DNA of 64,000 nucleotides, from positions 2,542,001-2,606,000 of the forward strand of contig NZ_CP158281.1 of NCBI RefSeq assembly GCF_040256645.1, in the 5' to 3' direction. A model generated the notes under the pieces. It had not been told where the DNA came from. It searched no databases and was given only the letters and a program-made list of their open reading frames with translations. The translations under genes were made by a program, and so were the position numbers. This stretch comes from Brevibacterium sp. CBA3109 (GTDB lineage: Bacteria; Actinomycetota; Actinomycetes; Actinomycetales; Brevibacteriaceae). Of the stretch, positions 34,250 through 43,094 are shown piece after piece; the first letter of the stretch is position 1; each line of letters opens with the position of its first letter.

Positions 34250-35635
34250 ATGTACAGGTACGCTCGCCGTATTCTCCTAGCCGACCTCGGCAGCTGGTGG
34301 CCGGCCATCGCCACTGTCGCCGCCGTGACTGCGCTCGTCGGCCTATGCGCCGCGCAGTTCGCCTGGACCCATGACGACCGCTTCGTCGCCGCCACCCAGG
34401 CGCAGGGCCACGCGATCACCGAATTCACCATCGTCTCCGAGACGATCTACATGCTCGTCGCCGTCCTTGCGTTGTTCTCGCTCACCGTCGTCGGCACCGC
34501 GACCGTGGAGTCGACCCGGCGCACTTTCTCCCAGTGGCGTCTCGTCGGGGCCAGTCCTGGCGACGTGCGCCGCAGCACCTGGGCGCTCGTCGCCACCGCC
34601 TCGCTCATCGGGGCAGTGCCCGGCTCCCTCGCGGGGATCGGCCTGAGCTACGTCGTCGTGCCCGCCTTTAACCAGATGGCCGCCCCTGGCTTCAACGCCC
34701 CGGTCTTGCCGCCGTCCATCCTCGCGTGGCTGGCCTCTCTTGTCCTCGGCGTGGCCACCTGCCTGCTCGGGGCGTTCGGACCGGCGCACCGAGCCTCGCG
34801 GACGCAGGCGATCGAGGTCTTCCGCGACATCCCCGGACGTCACAGGAAAGGGTGGTGGTGGCGAGTCCCGCTGGCGGGGCTCCTGCTGCTGTTTTCCCTC
34901 GGCATGGTCGTGACAGCGGCTGCGCTCGGCGCACATTCCGCCGGCGTAGCGGTGATGTTCAATCTCGCCCTAAACGCCGGAATTTCGGCCGTGTTCTTCG
35001 CCTACATCGTCGGCCCACTCTGCGTCCCTGGGCTCCTCGCAGGGCTCGGCCACCTTGCGGGCACGTTTGGCAACGTCACCGGCCGACTCGCGGCTCGGGC
35101 TGCCGTCGAGAGGGCAGGCACCAGCGCGAACACCGTCGCCCCGCTGGCCGCGGGCATCGGCGGGGTCGGCGTCATCCTCACCTCCGTCGAATCTGCGGCG
35201 GCCGTGGTCAGGGTTGTCGACAGCTCGGCGGAGACCAACCTCGCCGACACCGTGGTGATGGCCGCCCTGATTTCCTTCGTCCTCCTCGTCACTTCCGCCG
35301 CCGTCGTCTCGCTGGTCTCGCGCGACCTTGAGCGAGAGCATTCCCTGCTGCGGATCGCAGGGATGCCGAGCCGGCGCATCACTGGTTGGTATGCCTGGCA
35401 GGCACTCCTCCTCTCCCTGACCGCCATCCTGCTCGCGGCCGTGCCGATTATCGTCACGGTGGCGACGACCGCCATCAGCTCGGCCGCCTACGTCGGCTAC
35501 CCGATCGTCGCGGTGCCGTGGACGACACTTCTCCTCGGACTCGTCGTCAGCTGGCTCGTCCTTTTCCTCGTCCAGTGGTGGCCCGCCCGGGCCTCGCTAC
35601 GCGCTGACGTCGCCGTCGGCCTAAGGTCGGCGTGA
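34250..35635 (+). CDS. FtsX-like ABC permease (MacB/BceB-like)
   Basis: 461 residues from ATG 34250; an earlier in-frame start would lie inside the ATPase gene. About eight hydrophobic segments arranged as two FtsX-type blocks: helices at about 18-38, 60-85, 105-130 and 150-175, then 200-225, 235-260, 325-350 and 380-440. The motif S-Q-W-R-L-V-G-A-S between the helices is typical of FtsX-domain permeases. Works with the preceding ATPase; immunity or export is inferred from context. Confidence 0.85.
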   Translation: MYRYARRILLADLGSWWPAIATVAAVTALVGLCAAQFAWTHDDRFVAATQAQGHAITEFTIVSETIYMLVAVLALFSLTVVGTATVESTRRTFSQWRLVGASPGDVRRSTWALVATASLIGAVPGSLAGIGLSYVVVPAFNQMAAPGFNAPVLPPSILAWLASLVLGVATCLLGAFGPAHRASRTQAIEVFRDIPGRHRKGWWWRVPLAGLLLLFSLGMVVTAAALGAHSAGVAVMFNLALNAGISAVFFAYIVGPLCVPGLLAGLGHLAGTFGNVTGRLAARAAVERAGTSANTVAPLAAGIGGVGVILTSVESAAAVVRVVDSSAETNLADTVVMAALISFVLLVTSAAVVSLVSRDLEREHSLLRIAGMPSRRITGWYAWQALLLSLTAILLAAVPIIVTVATTAISSAAYVGYPIVAVPWTTLLLGLVVSWLVLFLVQWWPARASLRADVAVGLRSA

Positions 35636-35644
35636 GGGACCGGC

Positions 35645-37501
35645 ATGGCGCTATCCGGCTCGGAAATCGCTGAACTCGCCTATGAGGTCGAGCGCAGACG
35701 GCTGCAACCCTGGCTCGACGAGCTACGCGAGGTCAAGGAGACGACGACCGCGGAGGTACTAGGCGCCAGCGACGAAGACCTCAGAGCTCACCTTCGGGTT
35801 GGTGATACCGGCGGCCTGGTGGCGCGCTTCCCAATGCCCGACCGGAGCTGGCAGGAGATGCCGCTGCCAGCTGTCGTGGCAACCGATCTGGCGGCGTGGG
35901 CGCCTGCTGCGGACCACCGGTCCGTGGCCCTGATCTCGCGAACTCTCGACGACAACTATTCGCTATCGATTTACACGGCCGGGACGAAAGTCGGAGCATC
36001 GTCTGTGACGCACACCGAACGACGAGTCTCTTCCGGTGTCTGGGCGTTCGGAAAGGGCTTCATCTGGGTACGCAGGGATGCCTCGCAGCGCCCGAGATGC
36101 GTCGTCTGCTGGAATCCTGGTGCTGTCAGGACATTGTTCGACGAGCCCGAAGCGCGTCGTCGGGTTTTCATCGCGGGAGTCCGAGAAGGCCGGGCGGTCA
36201 TCGTCAGCCGGGGATCGGGTTCGTCAGCGATCTTCTTGACAGACGACGCACTCACTAAGACGGTCGAGATTGTGCCTCGATCCGCAGAGGACGACGCCAT
36301 GGCGCTTCTCGTAGCCGGCGGCCTCGCCGTGCTCGACCGTCGGGCGCAGACTGTAACGATGCACCTGGCTGAATCGGCGCATGGGATCAAGCTCCCGCCC
36401 GACTTTGTAGCGACTGATCTGGGCGAGCAACACGGCGAGCTCTACGTGCGCGGGCGGCGCAACCACACAGCAGCAGTCTGGCTCCCGGCTGACGGGCCCG
36501 ATGCCGTCTGGAGCGCACCCGAGGCAGGGGTAATTGAGATTTCTCAGATCTCCGATCGGACGATCGACCTCGCGGTCGCTTCCATGATCCACTCCCCGCA
36601 AACAGTGTCGGTCGAGCGCAAGACAGTCCCCTCGACGAACGCCGCCGCCCTTCCTGGGCTGATCAGCTGGACCGAGTGGGCCGTGGCGGAAGATGGGGTG
36701 CGGATTCCTATCACCCTCTGCGGACGGGTCGACACGACCGGCCCATCCCCTGTTCTCACCATGGTCTACGGATGTTACGGTCTTTCCCTCGACGCGATGC
36801 ACGATCCATATCTGGAGCATCTCATGCGAGCCGGGATCGTCATCGCCATATGCCATGTCAGGGGCGGGGGCGACTTCGGACCACGTTGGCACGATGCAGC
36901 ACGGGGATCTACGAAACTGAAGTCGATCACGGACTACGAGGCGTGCTTGTCGACGATTACGCAACTCGACATGGCCGATGCGGGGCGTATCGGCGCCCTG
37001 GCCTCGAGCGCGGGCGCACTCATCGCCACTAGCGCCGTCCTGCGGCAGCCCGGACTGGTCTCAGTCCTTCAACTCGTCCACCCTTTCCTGACGCCGGAGC
37101 GAATACTCGCCGATACACACGCGCCTTTGGCCGCAAGCGACTGGATGGAGTTCGGCGACCCGACGAAGAATCGCGCTGGAGTCGAGTCCATCTCGCCACT
37201 GGCTATGCTGGAGAGTAGTTCCGCAACCGGAATGGCAACGCCTCCGCTCTGGATCCGGGCAGGAAGCCACGACGATCGGGCTCCTCTCAATGAGATCAGG
37301 CTTTGGCTCGACGTCTACGCGAACCGACTTCGTGGTCGACAACCGGATCGGACGTCGGATGCAGTGCTGCAGATTGGTGACCATGGACACCGAGGGCATG
37401 CCAATGCCGACGACGCCTCCGAGGCAAATGTGGTCGCCATGGCCTGGCTCAAGCGTGAGCTGCTGGCCGGCCCGAGCTCTCCAACAGCTGTCATCGATTA
37501 G
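35645..37501 (+). CDS. Prolyl oligopeptidase-family serine protease (probable leader peptidase)
   Basis: 618 residues, S9A layout: a beta-propeller-like N-terminal region (about 70-345) and an alpha/beta-hydrolase domain with Y-G-C-Y-G, H-V-R-G-G-G-D-F-G, the nucleophile in A-S-S455-A-G-A, S-H-D-D-R-A-P for the acid and D-H-G-H582-R-G-H for the histidine. The nucleophile elbow differs from the common G-G-S-N-G-G. In flavipeptin biosynthesis the prolyl oligopeptidase FlaP removes the class III leader, so the same role is likely. LanA2 has Pro21 immediately before its core, a fitting cut site; LanA1 has none. No signal peptide, so it acts in the cytoplasm. Confidence 0.85.
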   Translation: MALSGSEIAELAYEVERRRLQPWLDELREVKETTTAEVLGASDEDLRAHLRVGDTGGLVARFPMPDRSWQEMPLPAVVATDLAAWAPAADHRSVALISRTLDDNYSLSIYTAGTKVGASSVTHTERRVSSGVWAFGKGFIWVRRDASQRPRCVVCWNPGAVRTLFDEPEARRRVFIAGVREGRAVIVSRGSGSSAIFLTDDALTKTVEIVPRSAEDDAMALLVAGGLAVLDRRAQTVTMHLAESAHGIKLPPDFVATDLGEQHGELYVRGRRNHTAAVWLPADGPDAVWSAPEAGVIEISQISDRTIDLAVASMIHSPQTVSVERKTVPSTNAAALPGLISWTEWAVAEDGVRIPITLCGRVDTTGPSPVLTMVYGCYGLSLDAMHDPYLEHLMRAGIVIAICHVRGGGDFGPRWHDAARGSTKLKSITDYEACLSTITQLDMADAGRIGALASSAGALIATSAVLRQPGLVSVLQLVHPFLTPERILADTHAPLAASDWMEFGDPTKNRAGVESISPLAMLESSSATGMATPPLWIRAGSHDDRAPLNEIRLWLDVYANRLRGRQPDRTSDAVLQIGDHGHRGHANADDASEANVVAMAWLKRELLAGPSSPTAVID

Positions 37502-37516
37502 TCGAGCATGGGATGA

Positions 37517-37536
37517 TGAGTTAGGCGCACCACTTA
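37517..37536 (+). promoter_or_regulatory. Operator O4 upstream of the epimerase gene
   Basis: TGAGTTAGGCGCACCACTTA matches O1 at 15 of 20 positions, 39 bases before the epimerase start. It could control the epimerase and the TetR gene behind it. Confidence 0.5.
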
Positions 37537-37574
37537 GTCATGACAGCCAGAAACGGTCCAGGAGGGCAACGATC

Positions 37575-38519
37575 ATGAACGCAACAATCGGTCAGGTTCC
37601 GATGACGGTTGCGGTTGCGGGATCGACGGGCTTCATCGGCAGCGCCGTTGTTGACGAACTCGTCCGAGTGGGACATCGGGTTCGAGCACTGCGCAGGCAC
37701 AGTAGCAAGGCAAGCCCTGGGGTCGAAGAGATCGTCGCGCAGGACGGCGTCGCCGACCTTCGGGCGCTCGACCGGCTCCTCACGGACAGCGATGTCCTCG
37801 TTCACGCCGTCAGTTACACGGGCGAGGACGAGGAGCTCCAGCGAACGACGAACATATCGGGCACGCGCACGCTGTGCGAGCAAGCCGCTGAGCACTCGAT
37901 CAGGCGCATAGTCCACATCAGTACGGCTGGCGTCTATGGAACGGCCTTCGCGCCGGGGGTCGATGAGTCAACGCCACCTGTTCCTCGTTCAATGCTGAGC
38001 CAGTTCCGCCTGGAGGCAGAGCGGATCGTCATCGATGCCGGCGGCATCGCACTGCGCCCGCAATTCGTTCTCGGAGCCGGCGACACTTGGGTCCTCAGTC
38101 GGCTCAGCGCTCTGATTAGGGCATGCGGTGCTCAAGGCGTCGCGAGCGGGGCACACGCCTCGGTAATCGGGCGGTCTAGCCTGGCAAGCGTCGTCGGCAT
38201 TGTCGCCGCGGGGTCTGCTCGGCACCAGATCTACAACGTCGGAACTGCGGTTCCGGTGTCGATGGGTGACCTGGTAGAACAGGTTCTCACAGGCACAGGA
38301 GAGTTTCGCGAGGCCCCACGTCGAGTCTCCGTCGACGAAGTCCTGATTGCAGCCGACAAGATTGGTGTCCCGCGGCGCGCGGTCGCCCTGGCACTGGAAG
38401 AGTCAGTACTCGACTGTTCGAGATTGTGGACGGAGTTCCCGGAGACGTCGCGGCCGGCACAGATTCTCTCCGCCAATGACATCGCATGGTATCGCCGGTG
38501 GCTCGGCATCACGAACTGA
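37575..38519 (+). CDS. NAD(P)-dependent epimerase/dehydratase-family protein
   Basis: 314 residues from ATG 37575 (CAGGAGGGCAAC upstream). Extended SDR fold: G-S-T-G-F-I-G near residue 15, H-A-V-S-Y-T, and I-S-T-A-G-V-Y-G-T. The usual catalytic Y-x3-K is not clear, F-R-L-E-A-E occupying that region, which is known in atypical SDRs. NAD-epimerase genes often accompany butyrolactone-type signal systems in actinomycetes; with the TetR and AvrD-like genes next door it probably helps make a signal molecule (inference). Confidence 0.78.
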   Translation: MNATIGQVPMTVAVAGSTGFIGSAVVDELVRVGHRVRALRRHSSKASPGVEEIVAQDGVADLRALDRLLTDSDVLVHAVSYTGEDEELQRTTNISGTRTLCEQAAEHSIRRIVHISTAGVYGTAFAPGVDESTPPVPRSMLSQFRLEAERIVIDAGGIALRPQFVLGAGDTWVLSRLSALIRACGAQGVASGAHASVIGRSSLASVVGIVAAGSARHQIYNVGTAVPVSMGDLVEQVLTGTGEFREAPRRVSVDEVLIAADKIGVPRRAVALALEESVLDCSRLWTEFPETSRPAQILSANDIAWYRRWLGITN

Positions 38520-38533
38520 CAAGAGGAGATCGA

Positions 38534-39214
38534 ATGGTGAAGGCACGACAGACGACACGCCGCACGGCGAGCCAGGACCGCGGGCGCAAGACGCAGTCGC
38601 AGATCATCGAAGGAGCGTCCGCAGTCTTCGAGGAGCAGGAGTACTCGGCGGCGAGTCTCGAGGATATCAAGGAGGCCTCTGGCGTGTCCCAGGGGTCAAT
38701 GTACTTCCACTTCAAGAGCAAGGAACAGATCGCTCTAGCGATCATCCAGGAGCAGCACAATCGCATCTACGCCGGCGTGGACCCGGCGATCGCCGACCAT
38801 GCCGATCCGCTCATCCGTTTAATGGCGATCTCCAAGATGATCTGTGAGCAACTGCGTACGGACTCCGTCGTGCGCGCGGGCATCAATCTCGCCCTCGGCC
38901 AAGGCTCACTGCGGGAAGCCAGCGCGCGCTCGTACGCGACCTGGGTCGATGGCGTCGGTCAGCTTTTAGGCAAACTCGACCGGGACGGCATGCTGAACTC
39001 GGACATCCCGGTCGACAGGCTAAGTGCTTCGCTAGTTAGCCATTTCACCGGCGGGAACCTCATGTCCCAGGCGATGACTCAGAGAGCTGACATGACCGAC
39101 TACATCAGCACCATGTGGAGAGTATTCATCAACGCTGCTATCGCCGAGGCACACCGGGAGCGGTACAAAGCGGAGCTCGACTCGATGTTCGGCGGATTCG
39201 CTCAGGCGGAGTAG
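38534..39214 (+). CDS. TetR-family regulator, gamma-butyrolactone-receptor-like
   Basis: 226 residues from ATG 38534 (AGAGGAGATCGA upstream). The helix-turn-helix S-L-E-D-I-K-E-A-S-G-V-S-Q-G-S-M-Y-F-H-F ends in K-S-K-E-Q-I-A-L-A-I-I-Q-E-Q, which closely follows the ArpA/ScbR receptor subfamily. The C-terminal ligand domain is all-helical. Such receptors sit on palindromes until a diffusible signal releases them. Candidate targets are O1-O5. Its end overlaps the convergent AvrD-like gene by 13 bases. Confidence 0.85.
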   Translation: MVKARQTTRRTASQDRGRKTQSQIIEGASAVFEEQEYSAASLEDIKEASGVSQGSMYFHFKSKEQIALAIIQEQHNRIYAGVDPAIADHADPLIRLMAISKMICEQLRTDSVVRAGINLALGQGSLREASARSYATWVDGVGQLLGKLDRDGMLNSDIPVDRLSASLVSHFTGGNLMSQAMTQRADMTDYISTMWRVFINAAIAEAHRERYKAELDSMFGGFAQAE

Positions 39215-40116
39215 GCGAGTGATGCGGTACAGGCGAAGAGGCCGTCGAGCTCGAACTCCATGTCGAACGTTCGGAACCTCGTGTCGCCGCGGGCGAGCGA
39301 CCTGGAACCGGCGATGCGCGACCGCATGCGCGCGGGTCCGTCGTGAAATTCGGCCAAGGGATTGAGCGCGAAGTCGGCGCTCCTCATCCAAACGTTAGTT
39401 GACACGTCCCGATCGACCCCGTCGAATGAGTAGATGAGGATCTGGGCCGCCTGGGCGGAGAGGCGAAGAAAGTCGTCATACCCGAGTGCGAGCTCGTTGC
39501 TCGATTCGGCCGCCTTGTGCTCAGAGGTGAGCGTGCCCTGCGCAGGGTCGAGGCCGACGATTTCCGATTTGATCTCTGTTGCTCGCGCCTCGCTGCACGA
39601 CGGATTGGACCATCGCTGAACGCCGATCCTCTCGACGGCCGCGTCAGTCAGCGAAGGAAGCGCAGAAGCGGCCTCGACACCGGTGCTCACCGACATACGT
39701 CCGAATCGCATGTTGGTGAGCCGCTTGCCGGAGCCGATGGCTTCATTCCACTTGACCGGAACGGCTTCGAGGTCGGTCTCCGGCAACGCTCCCGCCCTGA
39801 TCCGGATCGCGGTCAGGACCGGCGGGCCGGCCGGATCATCAGTAGGCGCGCCCGCCCGGGAACGGAGACACGTGAGCATGGCGCCGAGCGTCAAACCGTC
39901 CAGCGACGAGAGATGCGGAGGCATCGAGCCACCAGGTTTTTCCGACCAGTTGTCTGGATAGGCCACCGAGCCGATCACATTGCGGCGCTCTGAGGCAGCC
40001 AGGCTGTCGACAGCTGAAGAGCCGGCGAGGATCGTGTGGGTGACCAGTCTGTACCGATGCGACAGGTACCGCTTGGTTGGGTCACCAAGGATGTCGTCGA
40101 ACGAAGCACGGCTCAC
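39202..40116 (-). CDS. AvrD-family protein (putative signal-molecule synthase)
   Basis: 304 residues from GTG 40116 (GGGGAGGA upstream), in preference to the longer frame from 40179. Features recalled from Pseudomonas syringae AvrD are seen: S-F-D-D-I-L-G near the start, K-R-Y-L-S, V-A-Y-P-D-N-W-S-E-K, and P-P-H-L-S-S-L-D-G. AvrD directs synthesis of syringolides, acyl-derived butyrolactone-like elicitors; actinobacterial homologues often sit beside TetR receptors. It could make the ligand of the adjacent TetR. Transcribed towards it and divergent from LanKC2. Family call from memory of motifs, so a profile search should confirm it. Confidence 0.65.
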   Translation of the reverse strand: MSRASFDDILGDPTKRYLSHRYRLVTHTILAGSSAVDSLAASERRNVIGSVAYPDNWSEKPGGSMPPHLSSLDGLTLGAMLTCLRSRAGAPTDDPAGPPVLTAIRIRAGALPETDLEAVPVKWNEAIGSGKRLTNMRFGRMSVSTGVEAASALPSLTDAAVERIGVQRWSNPSCSEARATEIKSEIVGLDPAQGTLTSEHKAAESSNELALGYDDFLRLSAQAAQILIYSFDGVDRDVSTNVWMRSADFALNPLAEFHDGPARMRSRIAGSRSLARGDTRFRTFDMEFELDGLFACTASLAYSA

Positions 40117-40188
40117 GACTCCTCCCCTCTGCGGATTCGCAGCGCCAGCGGGTGCTGGCCAGGTCACGCGAAGCCGCAATCTCTAGAT

Positions 40189-40208
40189 TAACTAAGGTGC
40201 CCATGTTA
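40189..40208. promoter_or_regulatory. Operator-like site O5 between avrD-like and LanKC2 genes
   Basis: TAACTAAGGTGCCCATGTTA matches the reverse complement of O1 at 14 of 20 positions, including the central AAGGTGCC-like block. It lies in the divergent region and could control both directions. Confidence 0.4.
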
Positions 40209-40278
40209 GTCTAGCTGAACCTCTCGGTGGCTCGAGCAGTGAGGGCTTCCATGCAATGGCGCAGGTTATAGGAGGGCA

Positions 40279-42882
40279 ATGGACCAGAGCTACTACCTCC
40301 ATCTTGGGGATCCGCAGTTCTATGCACCCCTGCCCGAACCCGACGATGCATTCGGCGTGCCGATGCCGCCAGGTTGGGTGTCGCGAGCGTCGTCCGACTG
40401 GCTGGCCTTCGCGCCGGCCGGGCATGAGGGCCCGAGGCAGGGCTGGAAGATCCATGTCACGGCGACCGTGGACGACGCGGCTGCCTGCATCAAGCAGGTC
40501 GCGGACGTCCTGTTCGACAAGGAAACCCCCTTCAAGGTTTGCCGCACACGGCAACGCTACGTGCGGTCGAATTCGAAGTACGGAAACCGAGCGGGGTCCG
40601 GCAAACTCATCACGGTGTACCCGGCGGACGACAACCAGTTTGTTGCTTACCTCGATTTGCTCGAGGCGTCCACAAGGAACTTCAGACCCGGTCCGTACAT
40701 ACTCACCGACCGTCGTTGGAGAGACTCGAACGTCTATTACCGATACGGTGCATTCGTCAGGCAGGAGTTCGAACACGAAGGGAAGACCCTTCTCGGCATC
40801 GCCGACGAGTCCGGCCAGATGGTCGAGGACCAGAGAGTTCCCGGGTACAGCGTCCCCGACTGGGTGAACGTCCCCGCCAAAGTCCGCGAGGAGGAGCAAT
40901 TCCGCGACCAGGAAGAAGGCTCTGGGCGATTGATCAACTATGGCATCGAATCGGCACTGCACTTCAGTAACGGTGGTGGCGTGTACTCGGGCCGCGACCA
41001 GAGGACCGATGAATCCGTGGTGCTAAAGGAGGGCCGACCACGGGCGGGTCTGGACGGCACCCTCGTCGACGCATTCGACAGAATCGGGCACGAGGCTCGC
41101 ATGTTTCACCGGCTCGGAGCCTGCGCATACGTGCCGCGGAACATCGACGATTTCGTGGAGTGGGAGCACCGATTCCTCGTGATGTCGCACGTCGAGGGCA
41201 CACACATGGGCAGGTACATTGCTGAGAACTACCCGTTCCAGCGGTCTCTGGACCCCTGTGACTACGTCGAATCGATCACGGAGATCGTGGCAGATGCGGT
41301 CGCGGGTCTCACCTCAATCCACTCCCGCGGCGTCGCTCTCGGTGATGTCCAGCCGACAAACATCATCATCCGCGAAGACGAGAGTGAGACTCGCGTGTGC
41401 TTCATTGACCTGGAGGCGGCCGGCAACCCTTCCAGCCCGGGCTCGAAAGCCCTCGCCACTCCGGGGTATTTCGCCAGGTTCGATGACCCGTTAGGGCACA
41501 GGGACTGGGTCGGGCTGCTGCGCGTGATCCGAATGGCGCTGCTGCCCATGGCCACCATGGAATTCATGGCCCCCGAGAAACTGCCGGCGATGCGCGCTTG
41601 GATACGCGCAAATCTCGGTGCAACAGCCGACGACTGCTTGCAGCAGGTGATCGACGCCGCACTGCACGAGGGCTACTCGATCACGGATCTTCCGGAGACC
41701 GAACCCCGAGCCTGGAACCGAGACGCCCAGAATGCTGATCGTCAGGCAAGCCTCCTAGACCAGCTCGGAGGAATGGTCATCGACCACTGCGATCCGACGA
41801 CGACGCGCCTTGCGCCCGGAGATGTCAGGCAGTGGACGCGGGCCGGCGGGGACCTCAGCGTGGCCTACGGCGGTGCGGGCATCGCGATGGCCCTGTGGCG
41901 CAGCGGGCTCTCCTCCCGCCTTCCCCAGCAATGGGCAGAGCACTTGGCGGTCGAGGATCTGCTGGACACAGCGCCTGGCCTGCTTGCCGGTCGAGCGGGG
42001 ATTGCATGCGTTCTAGCCGAAGTCGGCGACGAGGAGCGGGCCAAGGTGGTTTTCGACAGCCTGCGCCACGGCGACTCGCAATCGCTGGGCATCGATCTGG
42101 ACTCCGGGCTGTCCGGAATCGGCCTCGGTCTCCTCGGCGCTTCCGAGCACTTCTCGTCCGAGGCGTACCTCGAAGCCGCTTGCCAGACGGCGGACCTCAT
42201 CATGGCGAAGGGAACCGAAGAGGATGCGCTTCGACTTGACGAGACTGACGTGACTCCCACAGGACTGTTCTACGGGTGGGCTGGCCCATCGCTGTTCCTC
42301 TCCTGCCTGTCACGTAAAACCGGGTCAACGAAGCATCGAGAGGCAGCGGAGTCGTTCCTCGACAAGGAACTCGACCGACTAGACGCCCATCACGAGACGC
42401 GCTTGATCAGAGCGCCCGACGGGCGGCTGATGTCATATCTCTCCTTGGGCAGCGCCGGACTGCTCCTGCCGATGGCAGCGCTGGAACCGGATGCGTTCGA
42501 TCAACGCTGGGCTGACGAGGTCGCAGGCATCATGCACGCCTCTACAACTCGGCCCTGCGCCAACTTCGGGCTCTTCCGCGGATTCGTGGGGCTGCAGTGG
42601 GCTACCAATTGGCTGGAGGCAACTGGCGCGACGAACAGCGATGAGAATCTGACGTCAATCCTCGCCGACGAGCTCGATCTCTACCTTATCGACGACAAGA
42701 GCGGCATAGCGACTCCCGGCGACTTCATGCTCCGCCGGTCGTGCGACCTCGCGACCGGGGCCAGCGGGTTGATCTGCGTCCTCAATGACATCGGAACTCG
42801 TCGTCTCAGCTGGCTCCCAGTGCTGTGCGGTGAAACCTTGATCACCGCAGTTCCAGGCCATCAACCACAGCGAACGGAATGA
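40279..42882 (+). CDS. Class III lanthipeptide synthetase LanKC (copy 2)
   Basis: 867 residues; GGAGGG is only two bases from the ATG, a short spacing. Same three-part plan as copy 1: lyase region with T-D-R-R-W and Y-R-Y-G-A-F, kinase with V-V-L-K250-E, G-D356-V-Q-P-T-N and I-D377-L-E, and a LanC-like domain with F-Y-G-W-A-G-P, L-S-L-G-S-A-G and D-L-A-T-G-A-S-G, again without zinc ligands. The kinase loop has Gln where copy 1 has His (G-D-V-Q-P). Clearly a diverged paralogue, not a recent duplicate. Should modify the precursor encoded 15 bases downstream. Confidence 0.93.
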   Translation: MDQSYYLHLGDPQFYAPLPEPDDAFGVPMPPGWVSRASSDWLAFAPAGHEGPRQGWKIHVTATVDDAAACIKQVADVLFDKETPFKVCRTRQRYVRSNSKYGNRAGSGKLITVYPADDNQFVAYLDLLEASTRNFRPGPYILTDRRWRDSNVYYRYGAFVRQEFEHEGKTLLGIADESGQMVEDQRVPGYSVPDWVNVPAKVREEEQFRDQEEGSGRLINYGIESALHFSNGGGVYSGRDQRTDESVVLKEGRPRAGLDGTLVDAFDRIGHEARMFHRLGACAYVPRNIDDFVEWEHRFLVMSHVEGTHMGRYIAENYPFQRSLDPCDYVESITEIVADAVAGLTSIHSRGVALGDVQPTNIIIREDESETRVCFIDLEAAGNPSSPGSKALATPGYFARFDDPLGHRDWVGLLRVIRMALLPMATMEFMAPEKLPAMRAWIRANLGATADDCLQQVIDAALHEGYSITDLPETEPRAWNRDAQNADRQASLLDQLGGMVIDHCDPTTTRLAPGDVRQWTRAGGDLSVAYGGAGIAMALWRSGLSSRLPQQWAEHLAVEDLLDTAPGLLAGRAGIACVLAEVGDEERAKVVFDSLRHGDSQSLGIDLDSGLSGIGLGLLGASEHFSSEAYLEAACQTADLIMAKGTEEDALRLDETDVTPTGLFYGWAGPSLFLSCLSRKTGSTKHREAAESFLDKELDRLDAHHETRLIRAPDGRLMSYLSLGSAGLLLPMAALEPDAFDQRWADEVAGIMHASTTRPCANFGLFRGFVGLQWATNWLEATGATNSDENLTSILADELDLYLIDDKSGIATPGDFMLRRSCDLATGASGLICVLNDIGTRRLSWLPVLCGETLITAVPGHQPQRTE

Positions 42883-42897
42883 GAGGAGGTGAGAAAG

Positions 42898-43023
42898 GTG
42901 AACAATGTGCTCGAACTCCAGAAGTTGGAGCTGAAGGATCATGCCATGGCCGCACATCCGATCTCGACGTCGAGTCTCTTCAGCTGCACTGAAAGCACGA
43001 TTAGCTTCCTCAATTGCGGCTGA
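42898..43023 (+). CDS. Class III lanthipeptide precursor LanA2
   Basis: 41 residues from GTG behind GAGAGGAGGTGAGAAAG. The leader begins with N-N-V-L-E-L-Q-K-L-E-L, an excellent class III L-E-L-Q recognition motif. The core holds two perfect labionin motifs, S23-x2-S26-x3-C30 and S33-x2-S36-x3-C40, followed by one Gly. Pro21 stands immediately before the core, so the neighbouring prolyl oligopeptidase could release a 20-residue labyrinthopeptin-like product with two labionin rings. Confidence 0.9.
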   Translation: MNNVLELQKLELKDHAMAAHPISTSSLFSCTESTISFLNCG

Positions 43024-43036
43024 GTAAGCACAAGGC

Positions 43037-43080
43037 GTGGCGATGCCCTCCCGTTCAATAGTTCGAGAGGGCATCGCCAC
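43037..43080 (+). terminator. Hairpin terminator of the second lanthipeptide unit
   Basis: GTGGCGATGCCCTC pairs perfectly (14 bp) with GAGGGCATCGCCAC around a 16-base loop, 13 bases after the LanA2 stop. Confidence 0.8.
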
Positions 43081-43094
43081 ACTCGCGGGGTGGC

